Positions 53,205 through 60,833 of a stretch of DNA of 64,000 bases are shown one piece after another. Both the position numbers and the translations under genes were made by a program. The notes under the pieces are model-generated. The model searched no databases, was not told the DNA's origin, and worked only from the letters and a program-made list of their open reading frames with translations. Each line of letters begins with the position of its first letter. Position 1 is the first letter of the stretch. This DNA comes from Immundisolibacterales bacterium (GTDB taxonomy: Bacteria > Pseudomonadota > Gammaproteobacteria > HK1), in the NCBI GenBank assembly GCA_026712715.1, contig JAPOPW010000047.1, forward strand, positions 26,177 through 90,176, in the 5' to 3' direction.

Positions 53205-54170
53205 TCAGGCCACCATCGTCAACTCTCGTGGATCGAGGAGATCGCGGAGGAAGTCGCCGAGCACGTTGAGGGCACAAACGACCACGAAAATCAGCAGACC
53301 GGGGAACACGGTGAGCCACCATTCGCCGGTCGCGACGTAGGTGCGGGCATCGGCCAGCATGCCGCCCCAGCTCGGCAGCGGCGGCTGGACCCCGAGACCG
53401 AGGAAGCTGAGCGCCGATTCGGCGAGGATCGCGTTCGCCACCATGAGGGTGGAGTGCACGATGACCGGCGAGATGCCGTTGCGGAGGATCGCGCCGAGAA
53501 TCCGCACCGTGCTCGTGCCGAGCACCTTGTCGGCCGAAACGTACTGCTCCTCGCGTTCGACCAGCACTGCGCTGCGCGCAATGCGGGCGACCTGCGGGGC
53601 GTAGAGCACCCCAATCACCAGCATCAGCTTGGCGATGTGAGGCAGGGTGATCGGGCCGATCTCGATCGGTTCGGTGCCGAGGGCCGCGATGACGGTGATC
53701 GCGAGGATGATCGGCGGGAACGCCATCAGCACGTCCATCAGCCGCATGACGACGTTGTCGGTACGGCTCGGGCTCGTGTAGCCCGCGATCGCGCCGAGCG
53801 GCACCCCGATCGCGACCGCGAGCAATACGGTGACCACCCCGACCACGAGGGAGACCCGCGCCCCGCCGATTGAACGGCTGTAGATGTCGCGTCCGAACTG
53901 GTCGGTGCCGAAATAGTGCTCCGCCGATGGCGGCTCGATCATGTCGGCCGAGAGGCCGATGGCCGAGTGGGTGGACATCGCGTCGGGAAACGCCGCCGCG
54001 AGGACCAGGACCACGACCACCCCGAGGCCGGCCATCGCGAGCGCGTCCCGGCGCAAGGCTCGGAGCACCCGCGTGGACGTCGGTACGCGCGGGACCACCC
54101 CCTCGAGCGTCTCCGCCGCGACGGGCTCGGCAACCTTGGGCGCGGGTTCGAGCGGGGTTGCGTTGCGCAC
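53205..54170 (-). CDS. Dipeptide-type ABC permease (DppC-like), operon 2
   Basis: A 321-residue permease with an extended cytoplasmic N-terminus (about 35 residues). The landmark HYFGTDQFGRDIYSRSI lies near 86-102, the EAA region in YVSADKVLGTSTVRILGAILRNG and ALSFLGLGVQPPLPSWGGML near the end. Confidence 0.92.
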   Translation of the reverse strand: MRNATPLEPAPKVAEPVAAETLEGVVPRVPTSTRVLRALRRDALAMAGLGVVVVLVLAAAFPDAMSTHSAIGLSADMIEPPSAEHYFGTDQFGRDIYSRSIGGARVSLVVGVVTVLLAVAIGVPLGAIAGYTSPSRTDNVVMRLMDVLMAFPPIILAITVIAALGTEPIEIGPITLPHIAKLMLVIGVLYAPQVARIARSAVLVEREEQYVSADKVLGTSTVRILGAILRNGISPVIVHSTLMVANAILAESALSFLGLGVQPPLPSWGGMLADARTYVATGEWWLTVFPGLLIFVVVCALNVLGDFLRDLLDPRELTMVA

Positions 54171-54185
54171 GATGCAGCCTTCGCC

Positions 54186-55133
54186 TCAATAGCCGATGCG
54201 CGGATCGAGAAGCGTGTACAGGACGTCGACCAGGAAATTGGCCACCACGAAGAGGGCCACGTTGAACAGCACGATGCCCTGCACGAGCGGATAGTCGCGA
54301 GCCAGGATCGATTCGAAGAGCATGCGGCCCACGCCCGGAATGTTGAAGATCACCTCCGTGATGATCGTCCCCGCGAGCATGTAGCCGAACGCGAAGCCCG
54401 CCACCGTCACGGTCGGGATCAGGGCGTTGCGGAAGGCGTCGCGCCAGACGATCACGCGGGGCCGAAGGCCCATGGCGCGGGCGACCAGCACGTAGTCGCG
54501 GCGAAGGACATCGACCATCGAGGCGCGCAGCATGCGGGCGATGGTGGCCGCGTAGGCGGTTCCGATCGTGATCGCGGGCAGGATCAGGTGCCCCAGAGTC
54601 GCCACCGGATCGGTCTGCGGAGAGACGAACCCGCCCGCCGGGAGCCACCCGAGGTTGACCGCGAACAGCATGATGAGGAGGAGTCCGAGCCAGAAGTTGG
54701 GCATCGAGACCCCGGCGAGCGCGGCCAGGCGACAGAGGTGGTCGACGGCGCGGCCCTTGTTCACCGCCGCGATCACCCCGGCCGGAAGGGCGATGAGGAG
54801 CGCGACGACGAGGCTCGCGGACGCGAGCATCAAGGTGGTCGGGAAGCGCGCGAGGAGAAGGTCGGTGACGTCACGCCGGAGGAAGTAGGAGCGGCCGAGA
54901 TCGCCCTGCAACACTCCCATGATCCAGTCCAGGTACTGGACTGGCGGCGGCCTGTCGAAACCGAGCTCGCGCCGCATCTCCTCCACCACTTCCGGGTTGT
55001 ACTCGGAGCCGAGCATGACGACCACCGGATCGCCAGGGAGGAAGCGCAGGATGGCGAAGATCGCGATGCTGCCGCCGAACAGAACCAGGATGAGCGACAG
55101 CAGTCGCTGCAGCAGGAAGAGGCGAAAGTCCAC
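54186..55133 (-). CDS. Dipeptide-type ABC permease (DppB-like), operon 2
   Basis: A 315-residue permease with a GTG start (MDFRLFLLQRLLSL). The DppB signature RRELGFDRPPPVQYLDW is near 54-70, the EAA loop VLVARAMGLRPRVIVWRDAFRNALIP near 198-223, followed by EVIFNIPGVGRML. A stem-loop separates it from the binding-protein gene. Confidence 0.92.
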   Translation of the reverse strand: MDFRLFLLQRLLSLILVLFGGSIAIFAILRFLPGDPVVVMLGSEYNPEVVEEMRRELGFDRPPPVQYLDWIMGVLQGDLGRSYFLRRDVTDLLLARFPTTLMLASASLVVALLIALPAGVIAAVNKGRAVDHLCRLAALAGVSMPNFWLGLLLIMLFAVNLGWLPAGGFVSPQTDPVATLGHLILPAITIGTAYAATIARMLRASMVDVLRRDYVLVARAMGLRPRVIVWRDAFRNALIPTVTVAGFAFGYMLAGTIITEVIFNIPGVGRMLFESILARDYPLVQGIVLFNVALFVVANFLVDVLYTLLDPRIGY

Positions 55134-55156
55134 GGCGCGAGCGCACCCGTGCGGAG

Positions 55157-55187
55157 CACGGTCGTGCCCCGAAGGAGCACGACCGTG
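55157..55187 (-). other. Intercistronic hairpin after the DppA-like gene, operon 2
   Basis: A perfect 11-bp stem CACGGTCGTGC/GCACGACCGTG (55157-55167 with 55177-55187) and a 9-base loop in the 66-base gap between the binding-protein stop and permease start. Confidence 0.6.
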
Positions 55188-55199
55188 TCCGGAGGGAGC

Positions 55200-56732
55200 T
55201 CAGCTCCAGGCGGTGTTGCGCAGATCCATCGCGTACATGTACGACGGCCGGAAGTTCGTCACCTCCTTCCGCCACACGTGGTAGGTGTTGAGTCGGCCGA
55301 TCCACAGGCTCGTGCAGTCCTCGACGAGGTGGCGCAAAGCCGCGATCAGCGCGGGCCGGCGCGTGTCCGGGTCGAGGGTCTCGTAGGCCTTCAGCACGTT
55401 CGCGTCGTACTCCTCGCTGCACGGCTGGGCGATGTACTGCTTGCCCGCGGTACACATGTAGGACTGGGCGAAGAGGTAGTCCTCGATGGAAGGCTGCATC
55501 GAGGGGTGGGGGAACATCTCGAAGTCTCCCGCCGACGCGGCCCCGTACATCGATCCGAAGTCCATCTGGCGGATCCGCATGTCGATTCCGACCTCCGCGA
55601 GATTTGCCTGGATGATCAGGGACGCGTCCCGAGCCTCGATATAGGCGCTCGGTACCGGGATGGTGGCGGTGAAGCTGAAGCCGCTCACCCCCGCCTGCTT
55701 GAGGTGCCACTTCGCCTTGTCGGGATCGTAGGCGAGCTCTTTCGCCAATTCCTCGTCGTACCAGTGCTCGCTCGGGGCGGCGGGTATCGAGGTCGGGGTG
55801 ACGAGCCCGAAGTAGATGTCGTTGCAGATGAAGTCGCGATTGACGGCGGAGGCCACCGCACGGCGAAAGTGAATGTTGTCGAACGGCGGCTTCAGGCGAT
55901 TGAACGGAGCGTAGAAGATGCCCGCGCTCGGAATCGCCTCGCCGGTGAACTCGGGCTCCGCGATAGTCGGCGCGAAGTCCTTGGGCGGGCAGGTGCCGAT
56001 GATGTCGACCTCGCCCGTGCGCAGATGCGCAAGCTGGGTAGCGTCGTCGGCGATGCGGACGATCCGGATCTTCTTCTGCGGCGCTTCGCCGAGGTAGTAG
56101 TCCGGATTCGCCTCGAGCTCGACGACCACGTCGGTCTCGAACCTGGTGACCCGATACGGTCCCGAACCCTGGATTTCGCTGAACAGGGCATCGAAATCGG
56201 TGCCCGCCGGGACCACCCCGAAGTACTTCGTGAGGTAGATCATCCAGCCCGCCTGGGGTTTCTTCAGCTCGACGCGCACGGTGTGGCTGTCTTCGGCGAC
56301 CGCGGCGCTGAGGAACGCGCGGAAGTCGCCTCGTCGTTGGCCCTTCTCGAGGTAGGTCTCGAAGGAGTAGACCACGTCCTCGGCCGTCAGCGGCTTGCCG
56401 TTGTGGAACTTGACGTCATCGCGCAGCTTGAAGGTGTAGACGGTGGCGTCGTCGCTGACCGTCGGCATCTCGCGCGCGACCTCGGGATGTACGGTACCGT
56501 CCGGTGCGGTGTAGACGAGATTGCTGTAGGTCAGGATCGGGACCACACCAAAGTCGTGGTTGCTGTAGTTCCATGGATGCAGGTGCGGCAGCGAGCCGAG
56601 GATCGATGCGGTGAGAAAACCGTCCCCACGTGGATTGGCGGCCGCGAGACGGGGTCCGCCGGCCGCGAGGCTGACGGCACCCGCGCCCATGAGCTTGAGG
56701 GCGGTGCGGCGATCGAAATTTCTGGAAAGCAT
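55200..56732 (-). CDS. Dipeptide-type ABC substrate-binding protein (SBP_bac_5), Tat-type signal, operon 2
   Basis: A 510-residue receptor. The N-terminus FDRRTALKLMGAGAVSLAAGG is a twin-arginine signal (Arg-Arg near 8-9). The mature domain has VKFHNGKPLTAEDVVYSFETYL near 107-128 and PPFDNIHFRRAVASAVNRDF. First gene of a seven-gene operon ending in an SDR and PuuE-like hydrolase, so a peptide, opine or ureide-like ligand is possible. The export route differs from the Sec-type receptor of operon 1. Confidence 0.93.
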   Translation of the reverse strand: MLSRNFDRRTALKLMGAGAVSLAAGGPRLAAANPRGDGFLTASILGSLPHLHPWNYSNHDFGVVPILTYSNLVYTAPDGTVHPEVAREMPTVSDDATVYTFKLRDDVKFHNGKPLTAEDVVYSFETYLEKGQRRGDFRAFLSAAVAEDSHTVRVELKKPQAGWMIYLTKYFGVVPAGTDFDALFSEIQGSGPYRVTRFETDVVVELEANPDYYLGEAPQKKIRIVRIADDATQLAHLRTGEVDIIGTCPPKDFAPTIAEPEFTGEAIPSAGIFYAPFNRLKPPFDNIHFRRAVASAVNRDFICNDIYFGLVTPTSIPAAPSEHWYDEELAKELAYDPDKAKWHLKQAGVSGFSFTATIPVPSAYIEARDASLIIQANLAEVGIDMRIRQMDFGSMYGAASAGDFEMFPHPSMQPSIEDYLFAQSYMCTAGKQYIAQPCSEEYDANVLKAYETLDPDTRRPALIAALRHLVEDCTSLWIGRLNTYHVWRKEVTNFRPSYMYAMDLRNTAWS

Positions 56733-56801
56733 GATGTGATCCCTTTGAAGTCGCCCTCTCGGGGAGCTCCGCTATGGGAAGGAAACTCCTCCAAGTGGCG
56801 C

Positions 56802-56819
56802 GGTCGACAATTAACAACC
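56802..56819. promoter_or_regulatory. Imperfect 18-bp palindrome, probable operator of ABC operon 2
   Basis: On the minus strand GGTTGTTAATTGTCGACC matches its own complement at 12 of 18 positions and is centred on AATT. It lies just downstream of the predicted promoter, where a repressor would block elongation. It shares TTGTCGAC with the TRAP operator at 17791. Confidence 0.4.
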
Positions 56820-56836
56820 GCACCGGGCGGCCGTGC

Positions 56837-56865
56837 TTCGTAACATAGGCCCTTCGACCTGTCAA
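56837..56865 (-). promoter_or_regulatory. Promoter of ABC operon 2
   Basis: Minus-strand TTGACA (56860-56865, perfect -35), a 17-base spacer and TACGAA (56837-56842). It lies about 105 bases above the binding-protein start. The rest of the 428-base gap (56866-57160) shows only the start region of the GST gene and no other feature. Confidence 0.5.
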
Positions 56866-57160
56866 ACGGAATTCCGAATACGCACAACGCTCGGACAGGG
56901 TCCAGGGACGTGCCGGGAGCGCGGGTTTATCGAGAGCACGGACTCCCGGGAGCGCGGGATTGCCGCCCGCGGGGAGCGGCTCCCCCGACACCTGTGCGGG
57001 CAATATGCGCGCGCTTCGGGGGCACCTTCCGGCGCCCAATTCGGATTGAGCCGCCACGAGCGGGCCACCGACCGCGCGCGGGAACGGCGTTGACTCCCGC
57101 CTTGCGCAGTGGTAGCTGTCGGCCTCGGACCCCCGCCACTCCGTGCACGAGGAAAGGTAA

Positions 57161-57868
57161 GTGATCGACCTCTACACCGCCGCCACCCCGAACGGCCAGA
57201 AGATCCACATCATGCTCGAGGAGACCGGCCTCCCCTACCGCACCAGGTGGATCAGCATCGACCGCGGGGATCAGTTCGATCCCGAATTCCTGCGGATCAG
57301 CCCCAACAACAAGGTCCCCGCCCTGGTCGACCACGACGGACCCGGCGGCCGCGAGATCGCGATCTTCGAGTCGGGCGCCATCCTGCTCTACCTCGCGGAC
57401 AAGACCGGGCGCTTCCTTCCCGAGTCGCCGCCCGAGCGCTGGGAGACGATGCAGTGGCTCATGTGGCAGATCGGAGGCTTCGGGCCGATGCTGGGGCAGG
57501 CGCACCACTTCAACGCCTACGCCCCGATGAGACCGGACGGGCCGGTGGTGCTCCCCTATGCGCAGGAGCGCTACACCAACGAGGCGGCCCGGCTCTACGG
57601 GGTGCTCGACAAGCGCCTCGAGGGGCGGGACTTCGTCGCCGCCGACCAGTACACCATCGCCGACATGGCGATCTTTCCGTGGTGCCGCCTCGCCTACCGT
57701 CAGCGCGTGGAGATCGAGGACTTTCCCCACGTCAAGCGCTGGTTCGACACGATTGCGGCCCGTCCCGCGGTGGCGAGGGACATGGAGCGTCTCGAAGACA
57801 TCGTGGACGGCTTCTCCAAGGAGAGCTGGGACGTCTCGTTCGGCGCGCGACAGCGAGGCCAGGGCTGA
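57161..57868 (+). CDS. Glutathione S-transferase family protein (YfcG/YghU-like)
   Basis: A 235-residue Nu-class-like GST. It has the opening IDLYTAATPNGQKIHIMLEETGLPY with Thr/Asn in the glutathione-activating region, the cis-Pro loop NNKVPALVD (near 47-55) and IFESGAILLYLADKTGRFLP. The MLGQAHHFNAYAP segment is typical of YfcG. Such proteins often act as disulfide-bond reductases. The GTG at 57161 follows AGGAAAGGTAA. It is upstream of phnA by 87 bases. Confidence 0.92.
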   Translation: MIDLYTAATPNGQKIHIMLEETGLPYRTRWISIDRGDQFDPEFLRISPNNKVPALVDHDGPGGREIAIFESGAILLYLADKTGRFLPESPPERWETMQWLMWQIGGFGPMLGQAHHFNAYAPMRPDGPVVLPYAQERYTNEAARLYGVLDKRLEGRDFVAADQYTIADMAIFPWCRLAYRQRVEIEDFPHVKRWFDTIAARPAVARDMERLEDIVDGFSKESWDVSFGARQRGQG

Positions 57869-57955
57869 GAAGGTGGACCGCGCCGCACCCTATTCCCTGG
57901 CCTGGTTCGGCCGATCCCGCCTGACTCGCGTCGAGACGAGAACCGGAGGCATGAC

Positions 57956-59212
57956 ATGACGGCCGACCGCATCGCCGTGAACGGGACCGACTACCGCCGG
58001 CCCGGGCGCCCGCTGGTGGTAGTGTGCATCGACGGCGGGGATCCCGCCTACATCGAGCACGGGGTGGCGGCGGGGATCATCCCCAACGTCGAGCGCTACC
58101 TCCGCGAGGGCTTCCACACCGTGGCGCACGGCACCATGCCGAGCTTCACCTGCCCCAACAACATGTCCATCGTGACCGGCCGCCCGGCCTCGGTGCACGG
58201 CATCTCCGGCAACTTCTACCTCGACCGGGCGACGAACGAGCCGGTGGCGATGACCGGACCGGAGCTGCTCCGGGTCCCCTCGGTGATGAGCGAGTTCTCG
58301 CGCCACGGGGCACGGGTGGCTTCGGTCACCGCCAAGGACAAGCTCCGCCGGCAGCTCCAGAAGGGCATGGACCTCTCCAACGGCTCGGTCAGCTTCTCCT
58401 CGCAGCACGCCGACCGCTGCACCATGGAAGAGAACGGCATCGAAGACGTGCTCGACCTCGTCGGCCGGCCGCTTCCGGACATGTACTCGGCGGACCTTTC
58501 CCTCTTCGTGCTCGACGCGGGCCTCACGCTCCTCGAGGAGCGCCGTCCGGACATCCTCTACCTTTCGCTCACCGACTACATCCAGCACGCCCACGCGCCG
58601 GGGGAGCCGGAAGCGGACCGGTTCTACGCGGAGCTGGACGCGCGCTTCGGCCGGTTCGAGGCCCTGGGCGCGACCGTGGCCCTCACCGCGGACCACGGCA
58701 TGAACGAGAAGACCAACGACGACGGCACCCCCCGCGTGGTGTGGCTGCAGGACCTTCTCGACCGGGAGCTCGGCGCGGGCACGAGCACCGTCATCTGCCC
58801 CATCACCGACGCGTTCGTCGGCCACCACGGGGCGCTCGGCGGCTTCGTGCGCGTGCATTGCCAAGAGGGGCTCACGGGTGAGCGGGTGATCGAGGCCATC
58901 GGGGACGCACCGGGCCTCGAGCGGGTGCTGTCCCGCGAAGCGGTGTCGAAGGAATTCGACCTTCCCTTCGAGCCTGAAGGGGACGTGGCGGTGCTCGGGG
59001 ACGCGCGCACCGTCATCGGCGCCCGCGAGGTGGACCACGATCTGCACGGGCTCGAGGGGCAGCGGCTGCGCACCCACGGGAGCGTGCACGAGGCCGACGT
59101 GCCGATCATCCTCAGCCGAGCGGTGAGCGACACGTACGCGCGCCGGGCCGAAGACGCGCGGCTGCACAGCTACGAGACGTTCGACTACGCGTTCAACGGC
59201 ATCGTCGACTGA
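57956..59212 (+). CDS. phnA: Phosphonoacetate hydrolase
   Basis: A 418-residue alkaline-phosphatase-superfamily enzyme that splits the C-P bond of phosphonoacetate to acetate and phosphate. Metal and catalytic residues are at family positions: Asp26 in CIDGGDP, nucleophile Thr65 in PSFTCPNN, Asp207/His211 in LTDYIQHAHAPG and Asp246/His247 in TADHGMN. AKDKLRRQL supplies the substrate-binding lysines. The ISGNFYLD segment is diagnostic. Its usual partners (aminoethylphosphonate transaminase, phosphonoacetaldehyde dehydrogenase) are not next to it. Confidence 0.93.
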   Translation: MTADRIAVNGTDYRRPGRPLVVVCIDGGDPAYIEHGVAAGIIPNVERYLREGFHTVAHGTMPSFTCPNNMSIVTGRPASVHGISGNFYLDRATNEPVAMTGPELLRVPSVMSEFSRHGARVASVTAKDKLRRQLQKGMDLSNGSVSFSSQHADRCTMEENGIEDVLDLVGRPLPDMYSADLSLFVLDAGLTLLEERRPDILYLSLTDYIQHAHAPGEPEADRFYAELDARFGRFEALGATVALTADHGMNEKTNDDGTPRVVWLQDLLDRELGAGTSTVICPITDAFVGHHGALGGFVRVHCQEGLTGERVIEAIGDAPGLERVLSREAVSKEFDLPFEPEGDVAVLGDARTVIGAREVDHDLHGLEGQRLRTHGSVHEADVPIILSRAVSDTYARRAEDARLHSYETFDYAFNGIVD

Positions 59213-59274
59213 TCGAGAGACCTGCGGGCCCCTCGCGCACGGTCGACCCGCACCAGCCTCCGCGCACGCGACCG

Positions 59275-60600
59275 TCAGTGCGGCGGAAGCGGCCGGCCGT
59301 CCATCGGCGGGTCGAGCTCCGCCGCGCCGAGGTGCCGCAGGATCGTCGGCGCGATGTCGACGGCGGAAGTCGGTTCCCGGCTCCTCCCCGGCGCGAACCC
59401 GCCGCCGCTCACGATCAGCACCGGGCGGGTCTCGTACGGACCGAGGCCGCCATGATTCCCCAGACCCGGCGCCTCGGATGTCATGAACCCGTCCACGGCC
59501 ACGTGCCCGAGACCCGGGATGCCGAATCGGTTGGATGCCTCCCGCTTCGCCATGCCGAAGGCGACCGCCGGGCCGGCGCCGGGTCTCAGCCCGACGTCGG
59601 ACAGATCTTCGCCGGCGAACACGCGCCCGCACCACGGCTGGTCCCTCAGCCACCCGGCAATCGAGGCCGCGTCCGGCGCATCGTTCCCGCCGAGGTAGAT
59701 GAGCGCCCCCATCCCGCTCGAAGCGAGCACCGTCTCCGGGGAGTCGGGGGCGGCCTTGAGGCCCGCCTCGACGAGGTGGTCGGCGACCGGCACCACCGCC
59801 TCCACCGTCTCGTGCCCGTGGTCCGAGCACACCACGAAGAGGATGTCCTCGCCGCGGCTGCGAAGCGCCGCCACCGTTTCCGCGACGAGTGCGACGCGCC
59901 GGTCGGCTCCCTCCAGGACGACGCGATGCTCGGGGGAGCCGAGCTCGAGCTCGTGCTGGGAATGGTCGGGCTCGCAGAGCCAAAGGGTCCAGAGGGAAGG
60001 GGCCGGCTCGGCGAGGAGCGCCGCGCAGAATCGTTCCGTCGCGGCCGCGTCACCGGCTCCGTCGTAGCCAAGGTTCTCGAGCACGCCATTGCCGTGCCGG
60101 AGCGGGCCCCGCCGATGCTCGGGTTCCGCTCCGGGCTCGAGTCCGGGCCGGGGCGCGAAGGTACCGGTGCGATGGTGCAGGACACCGAAGCCGTCCGGGT
60201 CCTGCATGTATGCCGCCCCGGGCGAGGAATTGCTGTAGACCACCGCGTCTCCCCGGAGGCGCTCGGCGAGCACCGGGGTCCACAGGGTGCGTCCGGTCGC
60301 GGCGCGCCAATCATCGCGAAACCCGGGCGGTCCGACAGATACGGGACGCCAGCCGTCGCCCGCGGGGAACGCGATGGTGTTCCCCATGAGGCCATGGCGG
60401 GCGGGGTGGCAGCCGGTGGCGATGCTCGCGGAGTTGACCCTCGTCGCGGACGGGAACACCGAGCGATGCTCGGAAAAGCGCCGCGAGCGCTCCGCAAGTG
60501 CGTGGAGGTTCGGGGTGAGCTCCGGGGTCACGAGATCCGCGCGCATCCCGTCCACCACCATCAGGACGGCGCGGCGCGGCGCGGCGGACGTCGAAAGCAT
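59275..60600 (-). CDS. Alkaline phosphatase superfamily (nucleotide pyrophosphatase/phosphodiesterase-like) protein
   Basis: A 441-residue hydrolase. Metal and nucleophile residues are visible in VLMVVDGMRADLV (Asp near 18), FPSATRVNSASIATG (Thr nucleophile), LCEPDHSQHELE and VVCSDHGHETVE, with a late NHGG. There is no signal peptide, so it is cytoplasmic. The ATG at 60600 follows AAGGAGGG. It is convergent with phnA and lies 233 bases downstream of the UGSC selenoprotein on the same strand. The phosphoester or phosphonate substrate is unknown. Confidence 0.85.
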   Translation of the reverse strand: MLSTSAAPRRAVLMVVDGMRADLVTPELTPNLHALAERSRRFSEHRSVFPSATRVNSASIATGCHPARHGLMGNTIAFPAGDGWRPVSVGPPGFRDDWRAATGRTLWTPVLAERLRGDAVVYSNSSPGAAYMQDPDGFGVLHHRTGTFAPRPGLEPGAEPEHRRGPLRHGNGVLENLGYDGAGDAAATERFCAALLAEPAPSLWTLWLCEPDHSQHELELGSPEHRVVLEGADRRVALVAETVAALRSRGEDILFVVCSDHGHETVEAVVPVADHLVEAGLKAAPDSPETVLASSGMGALIYLGGNDAPDAASIAGWLRDQPWCGRVFAGEDLSDVGLRPGAGPAVAFGMAKREASNRFGIPGLGHVAVDGFMTSEAPGLGNHGGLGPYETRPVLIVSGGGFAPGRSREPTSAVDIAPTILRHLGAAELDPPMDGRPLPPH

Positions 60601-60833
60601 ATGCGTGCCCTCCTCCTTCGTGTTCGCACCGGCATCACGCCGGACCCGACCGTGCGTCCGTGCGGGCATCGCGGTTGCGCCGGCCTCGCGAGCGCCGGCT
60701 TCCGGTTTGCCACCGAGCCGGCCCCTTGTCGGCCGTCACGACCGCGGTGAACCGCCCGCGTGCGCGGGCCGGCGAATCGGCCGCGGCCGGCGACCCCCGG
60801 AACGGGGTCGCCGGCCGGGACGTCCGGTCCGCC

